Counted from the first letter of the stretch, positions 12,001-22,974 are shown. The stretch: 64,000 nucleotides of DNA from Vitellaria paradoxa (GCA_019916065.1 CM034240.1:43473180-43537179); one strand, 5' to 3'. Notes: a model not told the origin generated them from the sequence alone. Numbers and translations are program-made.

Positions 12001-15000
12001 AACAACTCACTTAACGCAAGTGAATGAGCACAAAATTCAAGCAAAATGTGAATTTTTTTTTTGATGGAATTTTTAAAATCCAAATTCAATGTAATGCAAC
12101 TGGTAGATTGATTTATCTTTCAAAAGTTTAAAAGAGAAGTCTAAACACTAGTTATTAAATTCCAAGAATTAGTTAAGCTCACAATTAAAATTGAAGGGGG
12201 AGAAACTTTTTTTTTTAAATTCTTTTTTGATATTATGGCCAATTAATTAAATAGGAAAGGAAGTAAAAATAAGGTTGGAATGCTATGGATGCAAGGGCCA
12301 AATAAATTTGAAGATGGTTTAGGTAAAGTGGAGGTTTAATAAAGTGAGTTTAAGGTGATATTATAAGTCGAGTAGCAAACAAGGGATGTTAAGGTACCAC
12401 GCAAATAAAATTATTATTAAAGTGCACAGAATGTAATACCAAAGGAGAGGTGAGGAACAAGTGTACCTGGTTTGATGTAAAATGGCCCGAAAAATGTCTC
12501 GAGTGTCTTGGAAAAATGTTCTGGAGTGTCCTAAAGTTGCTGGACCTCCGCTGGAGTGTCGCCGGAGTTTTGCCGAAAAATTTTGAGTCACCGGCGAGGT
12601 CGCTAGAGAGTGGGGGTCACTGGAGCTGGAAATCCACGATAGTGTATATGAAGGTCTTCTGAACACGTGAGGCGGCTGTGGCTGTTTTTTGTTCTTTTTT
12701 TTTTTTGGGGGGGCAAAGTTGTTGCCGATGCTGGATGGAACTTTGGTGGTGTTGGCGTTCGTTAGTGATGAACAATGTGGTTGGCACCGGAGTCGATTAG
12801 TTGTTTGGGTCTCGCAACAATAGCAATAGGGTGGCTAAGGTTGTCAACGAGCGCTCAAGGGTGAGTTGATGGATTGAGATTAATATAACTGGTGCAACGA
12901 CGATTGTTTGCAACTGGGTTAGATTGTTAGTAGGTGCGAACCTGGTGGTTGAACAGTGACAAGGCTCTTAAGGTTAGGGTTTTTGATCTAGTTGCAAAGG
13001 CAGAAGAATGTGGAGACATTCTGTGAATGGGTGAGGGTTTGATTCGAACAGTGATGGTTAGGGATTATTTGCTCTGATACCAAGTTGATGCGGGACACAA
13101 AATTAAAGGCAATATAAAAGAAGAATAAGTAAAGAGAGAAGAAGGTTAGGATTATTTGCTCTGATACCAAATGATGCAGGACACAAAGATTGAAGGCAAT
13201 ATAGAAGAAGAATAAGTAAAGGAGAGAAGAAGAAGAAGAAGAAGAAAAAGAAGAAAACCAGAGAAGATAGGAAAAGCTATGAAGCACGGATACTTCAAAT
13301 TAGTTGCCGCACTTGTATCAGAATTTCGGAATACGGATATGGTTAGAATACGACGGATACGTATGGATACGTCAGATGGCGTATCTTAATTTTTTTATTT
13401 TAAAATTTGCACAAGATACGACTGGGATACAGTAGGACACGGGAAGGATATTTTTGGGATACGGCTGGAGTCCAAATGTAATATTTTAAATTTTTTTGGG
13501 GGGGGGGAGGGGGTAAAATTGATATGATAAAATTTTAGTAGGCATCAAATTATAATTAACTAAAATATAATTTAATACTTATTCTTCTGTTCTGTTATAC
13601 CTAAGACGCACGAAGGGGAAAAAAACCGCCCTAAACCTTGACGAATCTTGACGACGTACGTTTGCTTGACCCTAGCTGTTTTGGCGATATCTGACGATCT
13701 CATAGCTGCGGTGCCACCTTGACGACCTACAAATGAAATTTTTTTCTGTTTTATTTTCTCTTTTGCTGCTGTCTCTACGCTGCTCTCTCTCTCTCTCTCT
13801 CTCTCGTGCACGCTCGCGCTCTTGTCCTCTTTTTACCTCATGATGTTCTTTGTCTCTCGCTGTCAGTCTCTTGTTATTTTTTTTCGGCTGTTTTGTTGCT
13901 TTCGCCGCTGCTTTCCTTTGTTTGTACACACCTTTCTCTTCATTTTTTCCTTTCATTTTAAGTTTGTGTTGTATTGATATTAAAATAGTGATATAAATTG
14001 AAAATATATGAACTTTAAAATTTAGAGGTTGTAGTTTTAAAACACAGATTGAAAATAGATTGAAAATTTAATCTAGCTTTTTTTATGGATTAAATGGTTT
14101 TTTATGCTACATAATTGTTATTTATATAACGTCTAGTAGTATATGAATGCTATCTTCAAAAATATTTTAAATAAAATATATATTTGTCTCTAACATATCC
14201 CGCCACAATTCTAGGAGTGAATGCTAAGTTAGAATGTGGCGGGACACGTTAGAGACAAAAGGGTTTAGGCTAAGCCGATGGAAGACGGAATATATGGAAT
14301 GTAAGTTTAGTCAAAGTAGAATAACGGGTAGTATAGAAGTAAGTTTAGGCACACAAAGATTGTAGAGAAAAATAAATTTAGGTACCTTGGATCTATGGTG
14401 CAACAAAATGGAGGGATTGATACTGATGTAAGTCACAGGATTCAAGCTGGTGGACCAAATGGAGGAGTTTCGGGGGTTTTGTGTGACCGAAAAATCCCCC
14501 TCAAGGTGAAAGGAAAGTATTATAAGGTAGCGGTTAGACCAGCGCTACTATATGGATCAGAGTGTTGGGCAGTAAAGCATAATCATGGTCAGAAGATGGC
14601 AGTTGCGGAGATGAGGATGTTAAGGTGGATGCGCGGGATTACAAGGAAAGGTAGGATTAGGAATGAGGAGATTAGGGGCAAAGTAGGAATAGCACCGATT
14701 AAAGATAAAATTAGAGAAAATCGATTAAGATGGTTTGGTCATGTTAGAAGGCGTCCAGCAGCAGACACCTGTTAGAAGGTGTGAAAGTATGGAGATTGCT
14801 AGGAGTAGGAGAGGTAGAGGAATACCCAAGAGAAGCTGGAAAGAAACCATTAAACATGACCTGACGTACCTAGATTTATCGGAGGACATGTCCCTAAACA
14901 GATCTAATTGGCGTCGACAAATCCATATAGCCGACCCCACCTAGTGGGAAAAGGCTTGGCTTGGTTTGGTTTGGTTATATTTTTATTTTTTGCTGTATCT

Positions 15001-15706
15001 TTGCCGTACCCGTATCCTCATTTTTTGAAAATTGTCGTATCCTGTCCGTACCCGCTCCTGTATCCATACATGTGCTTCATTGGAGGAAAGTAATTAGACA
15101 AACATAGCTGTCTCAATAAAATTCAATAATCAAGTCTGTCAAAAACTTAATAACTCAATCCTTTAAATAGGTTAACAAACTCTAAAAATAACTGAAGATA
15201 AGATTGAATCAAGTTTACAAAATCAAAATCAAAATAAGAAATTCTACTCTAAACAAACTTCCTAAATAAAATAAAAAAAAAATAATAAAAATAATAATAA
15301 ATAGAAGAATATGACTCTGTTTTCCTCATCAGATGGACTCATAGAGGAAAAGAAATATTTTGAGCTGTGTATTTTGTTCACTTTCCCATGGATGGTCAGG
15401 TGGTCCCGAGGTGTTTAGCCTGTTAGGTCCCCTCCCTGGGACTGTAATTTTTGGACCACTTCGATGGGAGTTAATATATTCTGCCTTAGGAGTTGAATGT
15501 GCGGTTTGTCTTCTTGGTCACTGGACCACTTGGATTTTTGTTGCCGTGTAAAATCTCGACTGCTCTATTTGTTGTGTTGATACTACTTGTCCTGTATGTG
15601 AAACCGCAGCACATACTGGAAATCTGAAGATGATGGAGCGATGGGCGGCCTCGGAGGTGATGCCGATACGCATCCTTACGTCTCTTTCACCATAAATCTT
15701 GTTTGA
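6072..15706 (+). CDS. VHA-C: V-type proton ATPase subunit C, last three coding exons
   Basis: Subunit C is a stator component that links V1 to V0 of the vacuolar/endomembrane proton pump and takes part in its reversible assembly; the Arabidopsis gene is DET3. Exons are 6072-6155, 6259-6338 and 15610-15706, all with AG/GT borders. The joined frame is continuous (84+80+97 nt) and gives 86 residues plus a TGA stop. Family hallmarks are [56 protein letters not shown] and the C-terminus [12 protein letters not shown]. The family is about 375 residues, so roughly the last quarter is here; earlier exons are not in the window. The last intron (6339-15609) is 9,271 bases because of a gypsy insertion in antisense orientation. 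No coding defect is visible, so the gene may be functional if the intron is spliced. Confidence 0.93.
6676..7013 (-). repeat. 3' LTR of the intronic gypsy element
   Basis: 338 bp. On the - strand it begins TGACAAGGACATC and ends GTCCAGCATCA. The core AAATTCAATAAT...TCTACTCTAAACAAACTTCC recurs at 15113-15270. The stretch includes GAA-rich and AT-rich simple sequence. Confidence 0.85.
7613..8711 (-). pseudogene. gypsy integrase, two frames
   Basis: Stretch 8118-8711 carries the HHCC zinc-binding N-terminus (HFGHNKT ... [10 protein letters not shown]) and the start of the catalytic core ([26 protein letters not shown]). Stretch 7613-8131 carries the end of the core ([10 protein letters not shown]) and the C-terminal domain. 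A frameshift joins the two near 8120-8180. The catalytic Glu normally following GQT is Lys here (GQTKVVN), so the enzyme would be inactive even without the shift. No chromodomain is recognisable downstream. Confidence 0.88.
8780..10034 (-). pseudogene. gypsy reverse transcriptase and RNase H, broken
   Basis: The RT N-terminal blocks [12 protein letters not shown] (in 9801-10034) and [19 protein letters not shown] (in 9622-9873) are in different frames. The catalytic box [11 protein letters not shown] is intact at about 9505-9535 in another frame. The RNase H region, with [23 protein letters not shown] and FYSDHE, lies at 8900-9256. At least two frameshifts separate the blocks. Confidence 0.88.
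10285..10812 (-). pseudogene. gypsy aspartic protease region
   Basis: An open stretch with the retropepsin site [10 protein letters not shown] and the later [10 protein letters not shown] block fits the protease between gag and RT. It would cleave the polyprotein. It is open across this span but cut off from gag and RT by stops on either side. Confidence 0.8.
10869..11790 (-). pseudogene. gypsy gag, broken
   Basis: The part at 10982-11275 (KYVTQFDEF ... TLSKFRQGL ... [14 protein letters not shown]) matches the second half of the plant retrotransposon gag domain. Upstream to about 11790 the family pattern (for example RTWDEIK) is visible but interrupted by stops and shifts. The zinc knuckle near 10880-10925 reads [14 protein letters not shown]: the second Cys has become Tyr. 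Confidence 0.8.
13058..13230 (-). repeat. Primer-binding site and LTR end, tandemly duplicated
   Basis: The primer-binding site TGGTATCAGAGC (- strand) is at 13071-13082, three bases from the LTR end. The stretch of about 87 bases around it, with GATTATTTGCTCTGATACCAA, the LTR end and AAGAATAAGTAAAG, is repeated directly to its right at about 13147-13230, with few differences. The 5' LTR therefore holds a second, displaced copy of the site. Confidence 0.8.
13277..15082. mobile_element. hAT-like non-autonomous DNA transposon in the gypsy LTR
   Basis: The ends are inverted copies: CTATGAAGCAC at the left and GTGCTTCATTGG at the right. Near each end the motif GGATAC (left) or GTATCC (right) recurs many times, as in hAT subterminal repeats. 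The flanks AGGAAAAG and GAGGAAAG look like a decayed 8-bp target duplication. Comparison with the uninterrupted LTR at 6770-6790 gives the empty site. No transposase was found. The interior has a CT microsatellite (about 13783-13804). The superfamily is inferred from ends and duplication length only. Confidence 0.6.
14184..14976 (+). mobile_element. RTE-type LINE, 5'-truncated (copy 2)
   Basis: This matches copy 1 (3347-4110) from the KLE..RDTLE block to the tail CCCACCTAGTGGGAAAAGGC with TTGGT repeats. Open stretch 14395-14775 encodes the C-terminal part ([24 protein letters not shown]). A one-base shift near 14762 moves the last block to another frame. At the 5' end, 14184-14212 is an inverted copy of 14231-14258. 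Confidence 0.88.
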
Positions 15707-15746
15707 GGGAAGTAATTCTGGCACAGATATTTAAATTTTTAGTCGG

Positions 15747-15846
15747 NNNNNNNNNNNNNNNNNNNNNNNNNNNNNNNNNNNNNNNNNNNNNNNNNNNNNN
15801 NNNNNNNNNNNNNNNNNNNNNNNNNNNNNNNNNNNNNNNNNNNNNN
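15747..15846. other. Assembly gap of 100 N
   Basis: Exactly 100 unknown bases, a conventional placeholder for a gap of unknown size. It separates the VHA-C 3' UTR from the interior of the Athila element, so the element's 5' half and LTR may be in it. Confidence 0.99.
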
Positions 15847-15851
15847 AGACA

Positions 15852-16892
15852 GTGGCAAGATTTTACAAAGTGGATTATTTGTGCCTACCATGTTTAGGAT
15901 CATCCTTTTGTGTTGCTTGTGATAGGTGTCAAAGGCTTGGTAAGATCACTAGGAGAAACATGATGCCACTTCACCCCATTTATGTGCTTGATATCTTTGA
16001 TTGTTGGGGTATGGATTTTATGGGACCATTTGTGAATTCATTTGGCAATGAGTATATCTTAGTGGCAGTGGATTATGTTTCAAAGTGGATAGAAGCCATA
16101 CCAACTAAGACCAATGACCACAAGGTAGTGATAAAATTTTTGAAGGAAAATGTGTTTTCAAGATTTGGAATGCCAAAGGCCATGATAAGTGATAGGGGAA
16201 CACATTTTTGCAATAGACATGTTGGTCTTTTGATGAAGAAGTATGGGGTGTTACATAAGGTTGGAACATCTTACCATCCCCAAACAAGTGGACAAGCCGA
16301 TTGGCCAATAGAGAGATCAAGAATCATTGAAAAAACAGTGAATCCCACAAGGAAAGATTGGTCTTTGAAATTGGTTGATGCACTTTGGGCTTATAGGACT
16401 GCCTACAAGACTATCCTAGGCATGTCTCCTTATAGGTTAGTGTATGGAAAAGCTTGTCATCTTCCTGTGGAACTTGAACACAAGGCTTTTTGGGCAGTGA
16501 GACATTTTGAGAGCATCACTGAATCTGGTTTTCAAAGAAAATTGCAACTAAATGAGCTTGAGGAGATTAGAAATGATGCATATGAGAATGCTAAGATCAC
16601 CAAGGATAGAGTGAAGAAATGGCATGATACACATATCCTCAAAAGAGAGTTGTTTGTGGGTCAAAAGGTCTTGTTGTATGACTCAAGGTTACACTTGTTT
16701 CCCGGGAAATTGAAGTCCAGATGGAGTGGTCCATATGTGATTCAGAATCACTGAGTTTGGGGCTGTTGACATTCAAAATCCAACCTCCAAAAATGTTTTT
16801 AGAGTGAATGGACAGAGATTGAAAGAGTATCATGAGAATTTTGTTGCTGAAGTGGAGAGTTGGGATCTTGAAGATCCCCCAAATTCTGTTTG
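15852..16892 (+). pseudogene. Athila integrase, frameshifted
   Basis: Blocks in order: [23 protein letters not shown] with the first catalytic Asp, [11 protein letters not shown] with the second, YHPQTSGQA, and the lineage marker [13 protein letters not shown]. The catalytic Glu expected after GQA is Asp (GQADWP). The frame closes at 16752, but a shift near 16740 restores the normal C-terminus ([11 protein letters not shown] ... EDPPNSV) ending at 16892. The zinc-binding part before CDRCQR is scrambled next to the gap. This copy could not integrate. Confidence 0.88.
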
Positions 16893-18365
16893 AATGGAGG
16901 AAGAATTCTGATTTTGTATCATAGTAGTGTAGGTTCTGTTATGTTTTTGATTTTCTGTTTTCTTTGGTTTTTGTAATTTTCTTTCTTTCATCTAAAAAAA
17001 AAAAAAAAAAATTTTCAGTTTGCAAGTTTTAACACATTGGTTTCAGCAAGTTCATGAAGAATTGAGAATTTCTGCTTTATGTTTTACTGATATTGAATTT
17101 TCAAAGGTTGGAACTGACATGTGCTATTTGAGGTAGCAACATCACTTGTGGTGGACCTACTTGAGAGTCAAGTGGAATAAATGCATTGGCTTGATGTGTT
17201 TTGGGAGTATAATGCATTAACCAAAGTGGGTAGCACATGCTTTCAAATTGTTTCAGAATGCAGCCAAAGAATTTCAATTGAGCATGCTTCATTAAGGATC
17301 AAGTCACATCAGGTGCAACAAAAACTGATCAAATCTGGTACTGCTATTAAGTCCAAATCATCTCATTTGAATAGCTGAATAGTCATTTGAATAGGCCATC
17401 TGAGCACAAAATCTCAACTGTGAACAGCAACCCATCTTGCATACTTACTGATTTCCTGCATCTTGGTTGTTTGTGATGCTTGGCAAAACCTCATTGATCT
17501 TTAATTACACTCAACCCATTTTGTGTTGTTTGGTTCTACTGATTTGCATTTTCTTTGAGAATATTGCATTGAACAAGTTGGGGGGAGCAACTATTTTGGT
17601 AATACCTTGGAGTTTCAGCTGGTCTACATCACTCAAACATGTTAACCTAAACTCAGCAGGTACCCTCTTTTCCTTTTGCACTTTATTCCAAATTGATTGA
17701 CTTGTTTGTGCATTGAGGACAATGCTTGTTTTTAGTTTGGGGGGGGACACAATCTGAGTTTGTGAATGTGAATAGTTTGCTGAAATTTGTCTGAATTGGG
17801 TGATTGGATATGATCAGAATGTTTTGAATATGATTGGAATTGCTTGAATTGAATTAAGATCATGCTTATGTCATTTGAGTTGCATATGTTGAAAATTTGA
17901 AAAATTTTTTTTTTTGAAAATTTGGAAAAATTGCAAAAACTTCTTCTTGAATTAGTTGTTCTTTTGAAATAATTTTCGAATCCTAGCTGTTGGCAAAACT
18001 TAATTTAGTATTCTTAAGAAATGGGGAGAATTTCTGGTTTCCTGGACACTGGAATTGCAAAGTGCTGATAACCCGTATTCAAATATGGGTCTGGTTATTC
18101 GATATGATGTCAGTTTAAATCCTGTATATACCCTAAGTGGCCTCATTTAAGGTCCTGTTCTATTCGAATACGAGCCCTGGTGCCCACAACCCTGAAACCT
18201 TCACCATTCCACATCTTCCTCCAGCCTTTTACTTTCAGATTACTTGAGTGAGATTTTGAGTTGACATTGAAAGGAAGATTCAGATACAGAGCTGCGATTG
18301 AAGAAGCTAGGGTTTACAGCTTTGGAGAATTTCTGATAAAGGGTGAAAAATCAAGTGAAGCAAAA

Positions 18366-19603
18366 ATGCCACCAAAGAGGATGAAGAAGATGGCTTACAA
18401 AGGAAAGGCTAAGAGAAGGAGCATGAGGATTTTGAGCCAACATGGTAAGGGTTCTTCACTTGTTGTTCAGGAACCCATAACATATGAACTGTCATCCTCT
18501 AAATCAGACCGTAGGTCTTCCTCTAGAACAGAATCATTCCATTCTGTAGGCAATGAGAGTTTGAGTGAGAGACATGATGCTCATGTCTCTAATGTTGAAA
18601 AGGAAAACTCTGTTGGAGTTCCTGAGAATGTGCCGATTGAGGAACACACCTCTACTCCTGAGGATGAGGTCCACACCTCTGAAAAGGTTCCTGAAGATGA
18701 ACCTGAAGCACAACCTGGCCATGATCTGTTTGATAATTTGAGGTTTTCCAACAAAGCTTCAAAGCTGAAATTTGATGAGAATTACAGCAAGAGAGCTGTG
18801 TTGACTGAAAGAGGAATTAAATTGGAGATTACAATGAACCACCCTATGAATTGTTAGAGTTATTTGAGCAAAGGGGCTGGGTACATTGGGTTACAACCAG
18901 TAGGAGAGCTGTGGTACCATATGTGAGGGAATTCTACTCAAATGCTGAAATAGGTATGATTCATGGGAGACCTGAGATAAACTCTAAGGTTAGAGGGAAG
19001 AGAATTAGTTTGAATCTTGAGAAGATTTCCTTCATAGGCCATTTGCCTGTTGAAAGGATACCCGAATCCACACCTAAACAAAGAGCAAAATGGGAGAAGC
19101 AATTACATAAGGACAATTTGGCTAGGCTCTTCACAGCCAACCCTCGAGCTCAATGGACCACTTCTAGGATGTCCAAGTCAGGAATTACTCCCAAGAGTAA
19201 TATCCTTCACATGCTGGTCTGTTCTTTATTTTTGCCCCATGCTTACAAGTCAACCATCACTCTTGAACAAGCCATGATTATGGGAAAAATGTTGTTAGGC
19301 ATTCCCATGGATTTACCTTATCACATTTGGTTTGGTTATTCTCATGTGGTAGAGAAACTAGAATCCACTGCTGGGCTGCCTTTTGGAGGTTTAATTACAA
19401 AGATAATTGAGCACTTTTTGGGAATAGAGGAAGAGGCAGGAATGGCCATTGTGAAAGCTGCTCCTTTGATAGACAAAATATCCATGAATCGAAGTCAAGG
19501 GCAATTGAAGAAGGCTACTTCACCTGCAGTTGAGAACAACCAGCAGCAGCCAGCAGGGGAGGAGGCAACTGAAGCAGCCCCCATGAGCACAAAGGAGAAG
19601 TGA
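18366..19603 (+). pseudogene. Second ORF of the Athila element (putative plant transposon protein)
   Basis: The first part starts MPPKRMKKMAYKGKAKRR (basic, nuclear-signal-like), with a longer in-frame start at 18261, and is rich in Ser, Glu and Pro. The second part (18851-19603) begins LELFEQRGWV and holds RGKRISLNLEKISFIGHLP and a conserved helical region. It resembles the domain annotated as putative plant transposon protein (Pfam PF20167, from memory). A one-base shift near 18825 separates the two. In related elements this position holds the so-called env-like ORF. I see no signal peptide or membrane segment here, so an envelope role is not supported. Confidence 0.65.
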
Positions 19604-21439
19604 AATTAATCCAGAAAAATCAAGAAGTGCTGATGAGGGAAGTGAGTGAGCTGAGACAGGGGCAGCAGAAGCTTATTCGAATGGTGGAAAGCATATTCGA
19701 ATGGAGTCAAGAAGGGAGAAATGCTTAATTTCAGTACTTCAGCCATGATCCAGACTCTTTTGTCCTTGAAACCAGATCTTTGACAATAAATCTTCTGAAT
19801 ATTTCAAATATGTTTTGTCAACAATAGGATTTGGATTAATGTTCCTGCTGTTTGTTTCTTTTGATTAGGATTAAGTTGTTTTGTTTTACTTTTGCTATCT
19901 AGAACTTTGAACTTTCTACTTGGAATGAATGAAATTTCTGTTTTCTTGGAATTAGTAATGTCATTTGCATAATTTGGATTGAGCTGAGTTGAAGTATGAA
20001 ATTTAAGAGTTGTTGTGGTTGCCATGTGTTTTTAAGTTGAAAAGTGTGTGAATGGATTTAGTTTGAGGATTGTTGATCTAACATTTGTCTTGAAGAATGA
20101 ATTTATGAATGAATAATGTGTTTTTAATGGATTTCCAGATATAGGTGGAGACTTAAAACCTGAAGTGAGATATTTGAGCTTTAAACTTTGTCATGAGAGA
20201 CTTCATTTACTCTAAGGGCTTTTCCAAAAGCTCAAGCTTTTTGTACTTCAAATTTCTTCAATAACTCCACTTATACTATTTTGCTTTGGGTGTTTGTGAA
20301 GTGATGGAAGAATGGAACTAGACTTCTGATTCTTAACTTTTATGGTTGAATGGAATGAAATCATAGAAATGATATTAGGCCATTTTCTTAACATTTGAGC
20401 TTGGAATGCTTTTCTTGATGAACATCATCCTTGGAGCCAAGTTTGAGCTTTATTAGAGCATTCATACTTCTTTATTCTTACCACATCATACCTTTAACCA
20501 TTGTGAATGCTCTTTAGCCTTCCCTAACAGATTGGAATACACTGAAAATATTAAGGAAGAGAAATGAACAACACTTTGGGATTTTGAGGTGAGAAGAAAG
20601 AAAATGAATGGAATGAGGAAAAGAAAATGTTAAGGGAAATTGTTGATAAAAAGAAAATCAAAAAGGTGGAAACTGTTTTACTTTTGAAAACATTCACTTG
20701 AGGTCAATTGCAAAAAAAAAAAAAAAAAAAAAAAAGAAGAAGAAGAATTGGAGAAGGGTGGAAGAAAGTTTATTTCAGTGTTCCAAATCAGTTTTTGAAT
20801 TCTTTATCCTTCCCTTCTATTACCTTATTAAACCTCATGGCCCCATTACAACCCATTGCAAGTCCTAATTGATCTTTGAAAGAATTTTCATTCAATTGTG
20901 AAATTTAGGAATTAAGGAATCATGGTGAAAATTCTGAAATTATTTTGCTACATCATTCCTTCATGGAGTTATGCCAAGTCTAATTCTTTCTTGAATACAT
21001 CGTTTTTGACTTGTTGATGCCACCTTCTAGAATTTGATGAACATTTACTCTTAATAGGGGCATCTTGAGTGAAACCTTGTGTGCTCTAGTTTCTTTGGAG
21101 TGAATTCCAAGGTGAGATTTGAAGTCAAAACTTGGGAATGAAATGGAATGCAAAGTTCAGGATTAAATGAAGTTCTAAAAGATGTATGTTAAGATTGATA
21201 GAGTTAAAAGCTGCTATTCATTCACATTCATTTCACACATTTGGCAAGTTTCACATCTCTTATAAAATTTTAAATTTTAAACTTTGCTTATGAAAATTTT
21301 TGCTCATGGTGTTGACTAATTACATATGAATAGCTGAAATATCATTCGAAATTGAAATAAAATCAATGCTTTTGGATTTCTCTCCTATTTCTTCTATTTA
21401 GAAGCATTACTAGGGACTAGTAATGTTGTAGTTGGGGGG

Positions 21440-22921
21440 TGTGTGATTGGACATCAATTGATACATATTTATACATTCAAATTACACTTGCACACATCAT
21501 AAAAAGACATAAAATCTATGTTTTGTGCAGATTTCATCTCCATATCTCCAAAGTGGAATGTGTGTTGATTTCCATCACAAGAACAAGAAATTAAGCTACA
21601 TTGAGGATGTTGAGAAGAAAGCATGCTGCACAACACATCAAAGGATTGAAGCTATTTCAGAAGAAGAAGAAAATTCAGTTGAGATCAGTGCAAAGAGATC
21701 AGAATCACTATTCTGAAAATTTCTGCAGCAGGGGATCGTATTCGAATATGAGTTTGCTGTATTCGAATATGAGCTTCTTCACAGCAACGGATTCCATGTG
21801 ACCCCAACTTCCCCACGTGATGTAACCTGCAATCCAGGGAGTGCAAATCAGGAAAAGATATAGGAGAGAGAAGAAGCTATCATGAGAAAAACATTCGGTT
21901 AGAGGAGAGAGAAAAGATATAGGAGAGAGAAGGAAGAAAGTAGGGAGAGGAGACCCACGCGAGAAAGAAGAGAACATTCGGCTGGGAAGAAATGGAGATT
22001 TCGTAGAAAGAGTTTTAGAGAGTTTTTCATTGAGAGTTCAGAGTTTTACATTAGCATTTGAATTCAGCATTGGAGTTTTGGAGATTTACACATTGAATTC
22101 ATTCCAATTTCTGTAATCAGATTTTGAAGTCTAAATCCATTTAACTTTCAATTTCAGATTGCAATGTCTTCCAATCAGATTTCCATTTCTGTTTTTCTTC
22201 TTTTCAACATGCTCGGCTAAGTTTTCTTGAGCCAAGGCAAGGGTAATGCCCTTCCAATGAATCTCAAGTGGCCGAACTTCATGAATTTACCTTGAGTTTT
22301 TATGGTTATCAAATCAATTTGCAGCTGGGTGTCTTAGAACTCATTGATTCAAGACCCGATTAATCCAATTTTGTATATCCTATTGATGAGTTCATAGGTG
22401 TTGCTTAACTTAGAACTCTCATGACATTGTTGTATGTGGGTTGCTAGAATTAGAACTCCTATTGTCCTTAAAATAGGTTATGCACATTGAGTGTTTAATC
22501 CATGGTTTGTTTCAATTGAAATTAATTTTCTCAAAAATCAGTACAAATTGATTTGGTAAATTTATAAGCTCTTGGCACTTGAAATTCATTTGGATTGGTA
22601 TTTAACTTGCCTTGCTCAACCTTTTTATCATTTAATCTTTTAGTTTAAATTCACTTTGCTTTTGGAAAGTTAGTTCAAAATCATCAACCAACCAAATCAG
22701 ATTTTAATTTTCTATTTTACATTTTTCTGTGAGTAGTGTTTTGCCAAATTAATCTCCATTAGAGTCATTCACTTCATTGCTCCCTAGATCCCTGTGGAAA
22801 TGACCTGGGACTTACCAGTTATTTTGTGCTTCAACCACACCTTGCACTTGGGGGAAAACTTGTCTTGACTTACCTCACTTAACATTTTCTTTAACTTTGA
22901 ATTTATAATCTGAATTTTCAT
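21440..22921 (+). repeat. 3' LTR of the Athila element
   Basis: It starts TGTGTGATTGGACATC directly after the polypurine tract. The block CCCTGTGGAAATGACCTGGG near 22790, shared by Athila LTRs, lies close to the end. The end at CA (22921) is a guess from the terminal pair; a few tens of bases either way are possible. Confidence 0.65.
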
Positions 22922-22974
22922 TTGAGCTTTTATCTTGAAGTGAGGTAATTAAACAAGAACAAGCAGTTATACTT

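Larger units (their letters stand above)
6676..15331 (-). mobile_element. Ty3/gypsy LTR retrotransposon inside the last VHA-C intron
   Basis: It lies antisense to VHA-C. The 3' LTR is 6676-7013. The internal region (7014-13085) holds, from right to left, gag, protease, reverse transcriptase with RNase H, and integrase, which is the gypsy order. The 5' LTR is 13086-15331 and is split by a nested element. A primer-binding site for tRNA-Met-i lies at 13071-13082, and a purine-rich tract (GGGAGAG on -) abuts the 3' LTR. Every coding domain is broken. By eye the two LTRs differ at about a dozen of 185 clearly alignable bases, so the insertion is not recent. No clean target-site duplication was found. 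Confidence 0.93.
13086..15331 (-). repeat. 5' LTR of the intronic gypsy element, interrupted
   Basis: LTR sequence is found at 13086-13276 and 15083-15331 and matches 6676-7013. The intervening 1.8 kb is a later hAT-like insertion carrying a LINE. The outer end (CATCA at 15331) matches the TGA start of the 3' LTR on the - strand. Confidence 0.85.
15847..22921 (+). mobile_element. Athila-type Ty3/gypsy element, 3' half
   Basis: From left to right: end of pol (integrase), a G-rich tract (17739-17746) preceded by CATTGAGGACAATGC, an extra ORF (18366-19603), about 1.8 kb of non-coding sequence, a polypurine tract (GTTGGGGGG at 21431-21439) and the 3' LTR. An extra ORF after integrase and a long 3' non-coding part are typical of the Athila lineage. 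The right end is estimated from a TG...CA pair. The left half is lost in the gap. Confidence 0.85.

Noticed and set aside
6671..15336. Target-site duplication of the intronic gypsy element
   Set aside because: Flanks CATAG and GATGG do not match; the duplication may have decayed, so none is claimed.
18261..19603. Envelope protein in the Athila element
   Set aside because: The position matches the so-called env-like ORF, but no signal peptide or membrane segment was seen; described only as a putative transposon protein.
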